DNA of 64,000 bases from Flavipsychrobacter sp. GTDB taxonomy: Bacteria > Bacteroidota > Bacteroidia > Chitinophagales > Chitinophagaceae. The position numbers and the translations under genes were made by a program. The notes beneath the pieces are model-generated. The model had not been told where the DNA came from and did not search any database. It was given only the letters and a program-made list of their open reading frames with translations. Positions within the stretch are counted from its first letter, which is position 1. Every line of letters starts with the position of its first letter. This document shows positions 25,222 to 33,633 of the stretch, in pieces. The stretch is taken from contig JAWKLD010000001.1 in the NCBI GenBank assembly GCA_041392855.1, positions 1,040,001 through 1,104,000 on the forward strand. Reading direction: 5' to 3'.

Positions 25222-27369
25222 TTACTCTGATTCTACTTTGCTACCTTTTGATTTTGCAATTACCTCTTCTTCAATATTTCTTGGTGCTGGAGCGTAATGG
25301 CTGAATTCCATTACAGAAGACGCACGACCAGAAGATAAAGAACGAAGTTGTGTTACATAACCGAACATTTCACTTAATGGAACTTTCGCTTTGATAACCT
25401 GAGCGTTGTTACGAGTATCCATACCCTCAAGCATTGCACGACGACGGTTCAAGTCACCAGACACATCACCCATGTATTGGTCAGGAGTAATAACCTCTAC
25501 TTTCATGATAGGCTCAAGAATTTGAGGTTTTGCTTTTCTACCTGCCTCACGGAAAGCACTCTTAGCACACAATTCGAATGCAACAGCATCTGAATCGACA
25601 GCGTGGAATGAACCATCAAACAAACGAACTTTCATGCTATCAACAGGATATCCTGCAAGAACACCAGTGCTCATTGATTGCTCAAAACCTTTCTGTACCG
25701 CAGGGATGAATTCCTTAGGAATAGAACCACCGACAATACTATTGATGAATTGGAATTTACCATTCTCTTCAACAGCTAAGAAGTCCTCATCAGCTGGTCC
25801 GATCTCAACTTGGATATCAGCGAATTTACCTTTACCACCAGTTTGCTTCTTATAAGTCTCACGGTGTGTAACCATATCTCTGAAAGACTCTTTGTAAGCC
25901 ACCTGAGGAGCACCTTGGTTAACTTCTACTTTAAACTCACGACGCATACGGTCGATGATGATGTCTAAGTGAAGCTCACCCATACCACTCAAGATAGTTT
26001 GGCCAGTCTCTTCGTCAGTCTTAACACGTAGTGTTGGATCTTCCTCAACAAGTTTAGCGATAGCCATACCCATTTTATCAACGTCAGCTTGAGTTTTTGG
26101 CTCAACAGCTATCGAGATAACTGAATCAGGGATGAACATGTTCTCTAGGATGATCTGGTTGTTCTCATCACAAAGAGTATCACCTGTTTTGATATCTTTA
26201 AAACCTACTGCTGCACCAATATCACCCGCCATGATCTTATCAATTGGGTTTTGCTTGTTAGCGTGCATCTGCATGATACGGCTGATACGCTCTTTACGAC
26301 CAGAACGCATATTGTATGTATAAGAACCTGCATCAAGCGTACCGCTGTAGCAACGGAAGAATGCTAGACGACCTACGAATGGGTCAGTCATGATCTTGAA
26401 CGCAAGTGCTGAGAATGGCTCTTGTGGATCTGGCTTACGAGTAAGCGGCTCACCATTGATATCAGTACCGTTGATAGCCTCTACGTCTACTGGGCTAGGT
26501 AGGTAACGGATAACGCAGTCAAGAGCAGTTTGTACACCCTTATTCTTATATGCAGAACCACATAGCATTGGGATAATGCTTAGGTCGATAGTTGCTTTAC
26601 GGATAGCTTCGTGGATCTCCTCTTCAGTGATCGTATCAGGATCGTCGAAGAATTTCTCCATTAGGTTATCATCATACTCAGCTACAGCTTCTACAAGCTC
26701 AGCACGGTATTGGTTAGCTTCGTCAACCATATCCGCAGGTATTTCACCTTCAGTATAAGTCATACCTTGAGTAGAATCGTCCCAAACCACAGATTTCATT
26801 GTGATCAAGTTAACGATACCTTTAAAATCATCTTCAGCACCAATTGGTAGTTGTAAAGGCACCGCTTTTGCACCCAACATATCACGTACTTGCTTAACCA
26901 CCATTAGGAAGTCAGCACCGATACGGTCCATTTTGTTTACGAAACCGATACGTGGTACTCTATAACGGTTTGCTTGACGCCATACAGTCTCAGATTGAGG
27001 CTCAACACCATCAACCGCAGAGAACAAAGCTACAAGACCATCCAATACACGCATAGAACGCTCTACCTCTACAGTAAAGTCAACGTGACCCGGAGTATCG
27101 ATTATATTGAATTTGTATTGTTGAGACTCATCAGTTGGCTGACCTTGTACAGTTGGGAAGTTCCAAAAACAAGTAGTAGCAGCAGAAGTAATAGTGATAC
27201 CACGCTCTTGCTCTTGTGCCATCCAGTCCATGGTAGCAGCACCATCGTGCACCTCACCTATCTTGTGGTTTACACCTGTGTAATAAAGAATACGTTCTGT
27301 AGTTGTGGTTTTACCAGCATCAATGTGAGCTGCAATACCAAAGTTGCGCTGTAAGCGTAAGTCTGCCAT
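25222..27369 (-). CDS. fusA: Translation elongation factor G
   Basis: The 715-residue GTPase moves tRNAs and mRNA through the ribosome. G1 is AHIDAGKTT near the N-terminus, G3 is DTPGHVDFT, G4 is NKMDR. Domains II to V follow, ending with SSVMEFSHYAPAPRN and a short tail. The usual str operon partners (rpsL, rpsG) are not adjacent, so it stands alone here. It has its own promoter, 50 bases upstream. A paralogous second EF-G elsewhere in the genome is possible and cannot be excluded. Confidence 0.96.
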   Translation of the reverse strand: MADLRLQRNFGIAAHIDAGKTTTTERILYYTGVNHKIGEVHDGAATMDWMAQEQERGITITSAATTCFWNFPTVQGQPTDESQQYKFNIIDTPGHVDFTVEVERSMRVLDGLVALFSAVDGVEPQSETVWRQANRYRVPRIGFVNKMDRIGADFLMVVKQVRDMLGAKAVPLQLPIGAEDDFKGIVNLITMKSVVWDDSTQGMTYTEGEIPADMVDEANQYRAELVEAVAEYDDNLMEKFFDDPDTITEEEIHEAIRKATIDLSIIPMLCGSAYKNKGVQTALDCVIRYLPSPVDVEAINGTDINGEPLTRKPDPQEPFSALAFKIMTDPFVGRLAFFRCYSGTLDAGSYTYNMRSGRKERISRIMQMHANKQNPIDKIMAGDIGAAVGFKDIKTGDTLCDENNQIILENMFIPDSVISIAVEPKTQADVDKMGMAIAKLVEEDPTLRVKTDEETGQTILSGMGELHLDIIIDRMRREFKVEVNQGAPQVAYKESFRDMVTHRETYKKQTGGKGKFADIQVEIGPADEDFLAVEENGKFQFINSIVGGSIPKEFIPAVQKGFEQSMSTGVLAGYPVDSMKVRLFDGSFHAVDSDAVAFELCAKSAFREAGRKAKPQILEPIMKVEVITPDQYMGDVSGDLNRRRAMLEGMDTRNNAQVIKAKVPLSEMFGYVTQLRSLSSGRASSVMEFSHYAPAPRNIEEEVIAKSKGSKVESE

Positions 27370-27418
27370 TGTTCAGATATTGAGTTAAATTAAAAGATTC
27401 TATTATTTAAATGAGGTG

Positions 27419-27426
27419 CAAAGGTA
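27419..27426 (-). promoter_or_regulatory. -7 box (TACCTTTG) for fusA
   Basis: Exact TAnnTTTG on the minus strand, 49 bases before the fusA ATG. A TTTT lies at the -33 distance. Confidence 0.5.
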
Positions 27427-27610
27427 ATGATTTTATTAAAGGAAAAAACGACTTATTTAACTGTTTTATTTATATGTTCAAATGTATTGATGCTTCCTAT
27501 TTGCATTAAATATATTATTATATATAACCATTTATTACATTTTAACTTTTTCTATAGCTAATACGCTTACCAGCAGGTGTTTTTAACACTTTTCTATCAT
27601 TGATAGATAA

Positions 27611-27618
27611 TATTTTTG
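27611..27618 (+). promoter_or_regulatory. -7 box (TATTTTTG) for the htrA gene
   Basis: Exact TAnnTTTG, 37 bases before the ATG at 27656. The 286-base gap between fusA and this gene is very AT-rich and otherwise shows nothing I can name. Confidence 0.45.
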
Positions 27619-27655
27619 TATAGATCAGAAATTGTGAACAGAAAATAGAACAAAC

Positions 27656-29158
27656 ATGAAACTAAAAATCATTCCAGTTGTCCTTACCGCTGCTATCACA
27701 TCTATAGCAACAGTGTTTATAGCAGCTAAATTTCAAAACGATCCTATAATTGTACAACAGACTGAAAACCGTGCGCTACCGGTCAACTATGCTAAGTATT
27801 CAGGGAATACGGTAGCAGCAGCAGCCCCTATCGATTTTCAAGCTGCTGCAGAAGCTTCGGTAAGTGCTGTAGTTCATATTAAAACTCAGAAAAAGGGTAA
27901 ATCTATAATAGCACAAGACCCAAGATTTGGAGATGACTTCTTTGGTCAGCTGTTTGGTAGAAGACAATATTATATACCACCACAAATGGGCTCGGGTTCA
28001 GGAGTTGTCATTTCTGAAAATGGCTACATTGTAACGAACAACCACGTTATATCAGACGCCGACGAAGTAAAAGTAACTTTCAATGATAGATATACAGCAG
28101 ATGCCAAGCTGGTAGCTACAGACCCTGCTACGGATATTGCCATTCTTAAAGTAGAGGAAAATAACCTTCCATATATGGAATTTGGTAACTCCGACGATGT
28201 AAGGCTTGGCCAGTGGGTACTGGCTGTAGGCTATCCGCTTACGCTAGATGCTACCGTTACGGCGGGCATTGTAAGTGCGAAAGGCAGAGCTTTGGGTATT
28301 AACAGACGTCAATCTAGCCTTCCTGTGGAGTCTTTTATACAAACAGATGCTGCGGTAAACCCCGGCAATAGTGGCGGCGCTTTGGTAAACACCAGTGGCC
28401 AATTAATAGGTGTCAACTCTGCAATAGCCTCCCCTACAGGCTCTTATGCCGGTTACTCATATGCCATACCAGCCAATATAGTACGCAAAATAGCAGACGA
28501 CCTTATTGAGTACGGTTCTGTACAAAGGGCATACTTAGGTATTAACTATGTAGACAGAAAGCATGCCTCTGAAGAGGTGGTTAGCAATTTGAAGCTAGAC
28601 AAAGAAAACGGTGTATATGTAGCCAAAGTACTGGAAAACTCAGGTGCCGAGAAAGCAGGACTTAAAGAGGGCGACTTTATCGTTGACATCAACGGTGCGC
28701 CGATCAACACCTCACCTGAATTACAGGAACAAATTGCCCGATTTAAGCCAGGCGATAATATCAGCGTTGGATATGTAAGAAATGGGAAAAAGAAGGTAAC
28801 ATCAGTAGAACTAAGAAATATTAATGGTACTACCGAAATAATAAAGCAAAATGAGGTCTCAAAAATGCTTGGTGGCCAGTTCCGTACCGTAAACAATATT
28901 GAAAAAGACAAATATGGTTTGAAAAGCGGTGTGGTAGTTACAGATGTAGGGAACGGTATTTTAGCCAAACAAACTACAATGCCAAAAGGCTTTATCATAT
29001 TGTCTATTAACGATATAGAAGTAAATAGTCCTGCTGATGTGCAAGAGATCATCTCTAAAAATGACAATGTAAAGATAGCAGGAATGGTGCCCGGCAATAG
29101 AGCTATGTTCTATTATGGTATCACCAATATCAAAAAGCTACAGAGTCTAGAACAATAA
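27656..29158 (+). CDS. HtrA/Deg-family periplasmic serine protease
   Basis: The 500-residue protein has an N-terminal signal/anchor (MKLKIIPVVLTAAITSIATV), a trypsin-like domain with H130 (TNNHVI), D160 (ATDIAIL) and S239 (NPGNSGGAL) and two PDZ domains (about residues 290-385 and 400-500). It is a protease-chaperone that degrades misfolded envelope proteins. Degree of similarity to DegP, DegQ or DegS cannot be settled; the two PDZ domains favour DegP/DegQ. It has its own promoter and a terminator. Confidence 0.94.
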   Translation: MKLKIIPVVLTAAITSIATVFIAAKFQNDPIIVQQTENRALPVNYAKYSGNTVAAAAPIDFQAAAEASVSAVVHIKTQKKGKSIIAQDPRFGDDFFGQLFGRRQYYIPPQMGSGSGVVISENGYIVTNNHVISDADEVKVTFNDRYTADAKLVATDPATDIAILKVEENNLPYMEFGNSDDVRLGQWVLAVGYPLTLDATVTAGIVSAKGRALGINRRQSSLPVESFIQTDAAVNPGNSGGALVNTSGQLIGVNSAIASPTGSYAGYSYAIPANIVRKIADDLIEYGSVQRAYLGINYVDRKHASEEVVSNLKLDKENGVYVAKVLENSGAEKAGLKEGDFIVDINGAPINTSPELQEQIARFKPGDNISVGYVRNGKKKVTSVELRNINGTTEIIKQNEVSKMLGGQFRTVNNIEKDKYGLKSGVVVTDVGNGILAKQTTMPKGFIILSINDIEVNSPADVQEIISKNDNVKIAGMVPGNRAMFYYGITNIKKLQSLEQ

Positions 29159-29184
29159 CGAGATCAAACATATAACAACCATCC

Positions 29185-29217
29185 AGAGGCATATCTATAA
29201 AGGGTATGCCTCTTTAG
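29185..29217 (+). terminator. Terminator after htrA
   Basis: Stem AGAGGCATA / TATGCCTCT (9 bp) with an 11-base loop and a TTTA tail. Confidence 0.75.
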
Positions 29218-29248
29218 TTACATATATACAAAAATACAGATACCATAT

Positions 29249-29285
29249 ACAGAGTATAAATAGTATTTTAGTTTTCATACTCTGT
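29249..29285. repeat. Inverted repeat upstream of darB
   Basis: Arms ACAGAGTAT (29249-29257) and ATACTCTGT (29277-29285) are perfect, separated by 19 AT-rich bases. It may be an operator for darBA, or a hairpin. Confidence 0.4.
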
Positions 29286-29330
29286 GTGTAACTATTTTCG
29301 CTATGAATTAGTAAAGCAATAGATTATGAC

Positions 29331-29338
29331 TATTTTTG
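29331..29338 (+). promoter_or_regulatory. -7 box (TATTTTTG) for darB
   Basis: Exact TAnnTTTG, 22 bases before the GTG at 29361. Confidence 0.5.
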
Positions 29339-29360
29339 CAAGCCAAATTGATACTTGATA

Positions 29361-30494
29361 GTGAGACCCGTTTATATAACAAGAATATCAAAGTTTTTAC
29401 CCAATGAGCCTATAGCGAATGATGAGATGGAGCAGGTGTTGGGTTATGTGAATAATAAACCTTCGAAGGCGCGTGCTATTGTGTTAAGAAACAACGGTAT
29501 CAAAACACGTTATTACGCGTTCAAAGATGGTAAAAGCACCCATAAAAACTCAGAATTAACTGCAAATGCCATTAAGCTTTTGTTTGATGAGCAATTACCT
29601 ATAGATAACCTACAGCTAATTACTGTAGGTACAACCTCTCCCGATCAGCTACTACCCTCTCATGCAGCTATGACTCATGGAGAGTTAGGTATACAAAATG
29701 TAGAACTCATCTCCTCATCAGGAGCTTGTTGCAGTAGTATACAAGGCATGAAATATGCCTACATGTCTATTGGCAGCGGGGAAACAGACTATGCTGTTAG
29801 TGCTGGTTCTGAAAAGATATCAACTTGGATGCACGCTTCTCGCTTTGAAGCAGAAGCAGAAAACCTAAAGCGATTGGAGGAAAACCCGATAATAGCTTTT
29901 GAAAAAGATTTTTTGAGATGGATGCTTAGTGATGGTGCAGGAGCTGCCCTCTTGCAGAGCGAACCTAATAAAGATAGTCTATCCCTAAAAATAGAATGGT
30001 TAGAGATCACCTCTTTTGCTAATGAGCTGGAAACTTGTATGTATGCCGGTGCTGTCAAAAATGAGGACACCTCACTGACAGGCTGGAACGACCATGCTAT
30101 TGAAGAATGGGCGAATAATAGTGTATTCTCTCTAAAGCAGGATACCAAACTACTAGGTGCAAATGTAGTACCTAAAGGTGGTGTGTTCTTGAAAAAGCTA
30201 ATGGAGAAACACAACCTCACTAGTGATGATATAGACTACTTCTTGCCACATATGTCGAGCGAGTTCTTCAAAAAACAAGTGGGCGAAGTAATGGCCTCTA
30301 TTGGTTTGGAACTACCTGACGAGAAATGGTTCTACAACCTACCTAAAGTAGGTAATGTGGGAAGTGCTTCTCCTTTTATCATGATGGAGGAACTGTTCAA
30401 TAGCGGTAGGCTGAAGAAAGGAGACAGAATATTAGTGATGGTACCTGAAAGTGCACGTTTCTCTTACGCTTATATCTACCTTACGGTTGTATAA
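29361..30494 (+). CDS. darB: DarB-type ketosynthase III (dialkylresorcinol biosynthesis)
   Basis: I start at GTG 29361 (MRPVYITRISKFLPN, 377 residues); a TTG two codons upstream is also possible. The thiolase fold of KAS III is shown by the Cys site SSSGACCSSIQGMKYA, the His site YFLPHMSSEFF and the Asn site VGNVGSASPF. The next gene is darA, the two together forming the pair that makes dialkylresorcinols. DarB joins two acyl chains by an unusual condensation and DarA aromatises or completes the ring. No other flexirubin or aryl polyene genes are nearby. Confidence 0.85.
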   Translation: MRPVYITRISKFLPNEPIANDEMEQVLGYVNNKPSKARAIVLRNNGIKTRYYAFKDGKSTHKNSELTANAIKLLFDEQLPIDNLQLITVGTTSPDQLLPSHAAMTHGELGIQNVELISSSGACCSSIQGMKYAYMSIGSGETDYAVSAGSEKISTWMHASRFEAEAENLKRLEENPIIAFEKDFLRWMLSDGAGAALLQSEPNKDSLSLKIEWLEITSFANELETCMYAGAVKNEDTSLTGWNDHAIEEWANNSVFSLKQDTKLLGANVVPKGGVFLKKLMEKHNLTSDDIDYFLPHMSSEFFKKQVGEVMASIGLELPDEKWFYNLPKVGNVGSASPFIMMEELFNSGRLKKGDRILVMVPESARFSYAYIYLTVV

Positions 30495-30516
30495 ATAACT
30501 GACAATTACTATCCCG

Positions 30517-31443
30517 ATGAAGAAAAGCATACTTGTACTATACTATTCCCAATCGGGGCAGCTTGGAGATATACTCAATAACCTTACCGCTGATATTAAA
30601 GCAGAGGCGGATATTGATATTGTAAAGTATGAACCCGAGCAAGACTATCCTTTCCCTTGGAAGTCGGACAAGTTCTTCGATGCTATGCCTGAGTGTGTAG
30701 CGCGCGTACCTAGTCCTATAAAACCAATACCCCAAAACATACTGGATAAGGAATACGACTTGGTAATATTGGGTTATCAGCCTTGGTTCTTAAGTCCATC
30801 GCAGCCTACCACTTCTTTTCTGAAAAGCCAATATGCGAGCTTATTGAAAGGCAGACCTGTGGTGACGGTCATCGGTTGTAGGAACATGTGGCTGAACGGG
30901 CAAGAATGTGTGAAGGAAGATATTATCAATGCAGGTGGTAAACTGGTAGGCAACATTGTACTGATGGATACCCACCCAAACCTAGTGGCATTATTCACCA
31001 TAATCCGTTGGGCATTCAAAGGACAGAAAGAAGCGTCGGGCATATTACCTGAGGCGGGTGTAAGTACAGAGGATATTGGTTTAGCTACAAGATTTGGGCA
31101 ACCAATACTGGATCATCTGAATAACAACAAACTCGGCGAGCTGCAAGCGCATTTGCTAGACAAGGGCGCCATAACCATGAAGCCCGGACTAATAATACTA
31201 GAGCGAAGAGGCATTACCAATTTTAGAAAGTTTGCTAAATACATACGTGAGAAAGGTGGCCCCGGCGACCCTAATCGTAAAAGCAGAGTAAAGTTATTTC
31301 AACGCTTATTGATGCTAGGTATATTCGTACTCTCTCCCATCTCCAACCTTACGGCCTTTATACAGCTACAGCTACAGAAGCGCAACCTGATAAAAGACGT
31401 GGAATACTACAAAGGAATAGACTACGAAGAAGGACGATTGTAA
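30517..31443 (+). CDS. darA: DarA, dialkylresorcinol condensing enzyme
   Basis: The 308-residue protein begins with a flavodoxin-like YYSQSGQLGDILNNL motif, as DarA proteins do, and continues with PFPWKSDKFFDAMPE and FLSPSQPTTSFL. DarA works with DarB to build 2,5-dialkylresorcinols, which are found as pigment parts or as signals in several bacteria. It is 22 bases downstream of darB and its last 22 bases overlap, in antisense, the end of the minus-strand membrane gene at 31422. The symbol rests on this pairing and the recognisable start; direct chemical activity is inferred. Confidence 0.8.
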   Translation: MKKSILVLYYSQSGQLGDILNNLTADIKAEADIDIVKYEPEQDYPFPWKSDKFFDAMPECVARVPSPIKPIPQNILDKEYDLVILGYQPWFLSPSQPTTSFLKSQYASLLKGRPVVTVIGCRNMWLNGQECVKEDIINAGGKLVGNIVLMDTHPNLVALFTIIRWAFKGQKEASGILPEAGVSTEDIGLATRFGQPILDHLNNNKLGELQAHLLDKGAITMKPGLIILERRGITNFRKFAKYIREKGGPGDPNRKSRVKLFQRLLMLGIFVLSPISNLTAFIQLQLQKRNLIKDVEYYKGIDYEEGRL

Positions 31444-31790
31444 CCCTTACCTAGCGGGAATACCTTTTTCCTAACCACTCTCATATAAATAAAACCAGAT
31501 AGCGCTACAAGTGCCAACAATGCCTCTGCCTTAAGTATTGCAAGTATTGTAATAGGTACAACTATTGACGCTACCTTCAAGAGCTTATCCGTTATTTTCA
31601 ATTGGCTGGTCATTATTTCTATAGACATAAAGGAAACAAGTAAAGCTCCTAGTACAATACAGATAAGGTATATCTCCTGATAATTAGGCCAGTGCTGTAT
31701 TCTAACCAACAAGGAAATAATAAATACAGACAAGTAGATATAAAATAAAAGGTGTGTAATACGTGGTATCTTTCTGATAAGGTTATTCAT
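31422..31790 (-). CDS. GldL-like membrane protein, 122 aa
   Basis: About four hydrophobic helices and the RIQHWPNY motif are present. IQHWP is also the mark of the gliding/T9SS motor protein GldL N-terminus, but this protein is much shorter and lacks the GldL C-terminal domain. Function unknown. The start overlaps the preceding gene's end by eight bases, so translation of the two is coupled. Its 3' end overlaps darA by 22 bases in the opposite direction. Confidence 0.65.
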   Translation of the reverse strand: MNNLIRKIPRITHLLFYIYLSVFIISLLVRIQHWPNYQEIYLICIVLGALLVSFMSIEIMTSQLKITDKLLKVASIVVPITILAILKAEALLALVALSGFIYMRVVRKKVFPLGKGYNRPSS

Positions 31791-32136
31791 TTGCTTTATT
31801 AAATATTTTAGGTGTAACGTAAATTAGGTTAATAATGTTTAGCACTATAAAAATTGCAGCTATATAAAAGTACCTAACATTATGACCTGGAGCATTTATA
31901 TATACAAGCAATGTTAATGGCAACATGAGAATAAATCCATACACTCCTTTCGTTTTCCCCTTGTTATTTAATTTTGACATCTTCCATACTTGATAAACAA
32001 AGCAAAAAAGTGTTATACTCATAGAAGTATAGAAGATTATCCCCCCAAATGGCCAATGTTGTATTTTAAAAGTTGCACCAAAAAACAATAATGGTATACT
32101 TAAAATCTGTAGAAATACTAATAACCATTTAGGCAT
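31783..32136 (-). CDS. GldL-like membrane protein, 117 aa
   Basis: Four hydrophobic segments and a KIQHWPFGGIIFY motif. The IQHWP-G pattern is the same as in the 122-aa neighbour, so the two are probably paralogues and may act as a pair. Domain order resembles the N-terminal membrane part of GldL. It starts 16 bases downstream of the stop of the isoaspartyl peptidase gene on the same strand, so it may belong to that transcript. Confidence 0.65.
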   Translation of the reverse strand: MPKWLLVFLQILSIPLLFFGATFKIQHWPFGGIIFYTSMSITLFCFVYQVWKMSKLNNKGKTKGVYGFILMLPLTLLVYINAPGHNVRYFYIAAIFIVLNIINLIYVTPKIFNKANE

Positions 32137-32152
32137 AACAACATATATTTAT

Positions 32153-33100
32153 TTACTCGCCATAGTAGGCTACCTCTTCCACCCCTTCACTATTTTTCAT
32201 AGCACGGTACATACCTTTAGAGTTGAAGGAGAATAGTCCATTACCTTTAGCATCAACTGCTATCAGTCCACCTTCGCCACCTATTTTTAGCAGCTTGTCT
32301 TTTATCACTGTATCACAGGCTTCTTGAAGGCTTAGTCCTTTATACTCCATCAGGCAGCTCACATCATGAGCAACTACAGCTTGTATAAAAGGTTCTCCAT
32401 GTCCTGTACAGCTTATAGCACAAGTGGCATTGTTGGCATAAGTACCCGCACCTATTACGGGGCTATCACCTATCCTACCAAAACGCTTGTTGGTCATCCC
32501 TCCGGTAGAAGTACCTGCGGCAAGATTACCTTCAGCATCGCAAGCAACGGCACCTACAGTACCAAACTTATGATCGTTAGGTGCACCTTTAAGGTTATCT
32601 CCTTTATGGTCTAATTGATAGCTATCGCTATGGCGTATTTCTAACCATTGATCGTAGCGCAGCTTATTGTAAAAATAATCGTCAGGCACTTGGTCGATAC
32701 CACGAGACAAAGCAAACTCACTAGCGCCCTTTCCACTCAAGAATACATGCCCTGAATGTTCCATGACCTCTCTGGCAAGCGATATTGGGTTCTTGATATT
32801 ACGCACACCAGCTATAGCACCTGCTGCAAGGTTCTTACCATTCATCAAAGCAGCATCCATTTCATTCACTCCTTTCTTAGTATACACAGCACCCTTACCT
32901 GCATTGAACAAAGGATTATCTTCCAGCTCTTTTATTGCTGCTTCCACTGCATCCATAGCAGCTCCCTTTTCTTCCAGTACTTTATACCCCGCGTCCAATG
33001 CCTTTTTCAAACCTTCGGTATAGGCTTGTTCCTCTTCTTTAGTCATCATTCCGGGATGAATATTCCCTGCACCACCATGTATTACCAGTGTTATTGCCAT
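32153..33100 (-). CDS. Isoaspartyl peptidase / plant-type L-asparaginase
   Basis: The 315-residue protein is an N-terminal nucleophile (Ntn) hydrolase. It hydrolyses L-asparagine and beta-aspartyl dipeptides after autocleavage before the Thr in KFGTVGAVACDAEGN. The substrate loop RIGDSPVIGAGTYANN and the N-terminal VIHGGAGNI match the family. Without a signal peptide it is cytoplasmic. It lies 26 bases downstream of a phosphoribosyltransferase gene on the same strand. Confidence 0.93.
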   Translation of the reverse strand: MAITLVIHGGAGNIHPGMMTKEEEQAYTEGLKKALDAGYKVLEEKGAAMDAVEAAIKELEDNPLFNAGKGAVYTKKGVNEMDAALMNGKNLAAGAIAGVRNIKNPISLAREVMEHSGHVFLSGKGASEFALSRGIDQVPDDYFYNKLRYDQWLEIRHSDSYQLDHKGDNLKGAPNDHKFGTVGAVACDAEGNLAAGTSTGGMTNKRFGRIGDSPVIGAGTYANNATCAISCTGHGEPFIQAVVAHDVSCLMEYKGLSLQEACDTVIKDKLLKIGGEGGLIAVDAKGNGLFSFNSKGMYRAMKNSEGVEEVAYYGE

Positions 33101-33126
33101 TGTATATTACTTAGTATTATTAATGC

Positions 33127-33627
33127 TTATTGTAAATATGCCGCGGTGATATAGTCACCATCGGTCTCTACTTCTATATGTTCTTGCAAAGTAGTGGCTA
33201 CGGTATGCCCTACAATATCTGGGGTGATGGGGAATGATTTATGCTTACGGTCTACCAGCACTGCTATAAAAACTTTCTTCAGTTTATAGTTGAGTAGCGG
33301 TCTTAATGCGTAGAGCAATGTTCTGCCTGAATTAGCTACGTCATCCACTAGTATCACGGCTTTTTCAGAAAGATCTTCACCTATAACTATTTCTTCTGCC
33401 AAAGGTTCTTTCTTGTTCATCTTCACGATAATGACCCTAACCTTTATTGGCGATATCTCTTCCAGTCTGCGTGCCAAACTGCGCGCTACTGTAGCCCCGC
33501 TACCTTCTATGCCCAATAGGGTCACTTCCTGCTCATTGCTAAAGTTTTCCCATACTTGGTAGGCCATGCGTTGCATCTTCCAGTTGATGCGCTCTTTATC
33601 TAGTATCAGTACTTGTTTCTTTTTCAT
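33127..33627 (-). CDS. PyrR-like phosphoribosyltransferase
   Basis: The 166-residue type I phosphoribosyltransferase has the PRPP loop VILVDDVANSGRTLLYAL and the PyrR-like stretch LVDRKHKSFPITPDIVGHTV. PyrR is a uracil phosphoribosyltransferase that also controls pyr operons. No pyr genes are adjacent, so regulation cannot be claimed. It begins 6 bases downstream of the ABC permease stop, which indicates cotranscription. Confidence 0.85.
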   Translation of the reverse strand: MKKKQVLILDKERINWKMQRMAYQVWENFSNEQEVTLLGIEGSGATVARSLARRLEEISPIKVRVIIVKMNKKEPLAEEIVIGEDLSEKAVILVDDVANSGRTLLYALRPLLNYKLKKVFIAVLVDRKHKSFPITPDIVGHTVATTLQEHIEVETDGDYITAAYLQ

Positions 33628-33633
33628 ATTCCT

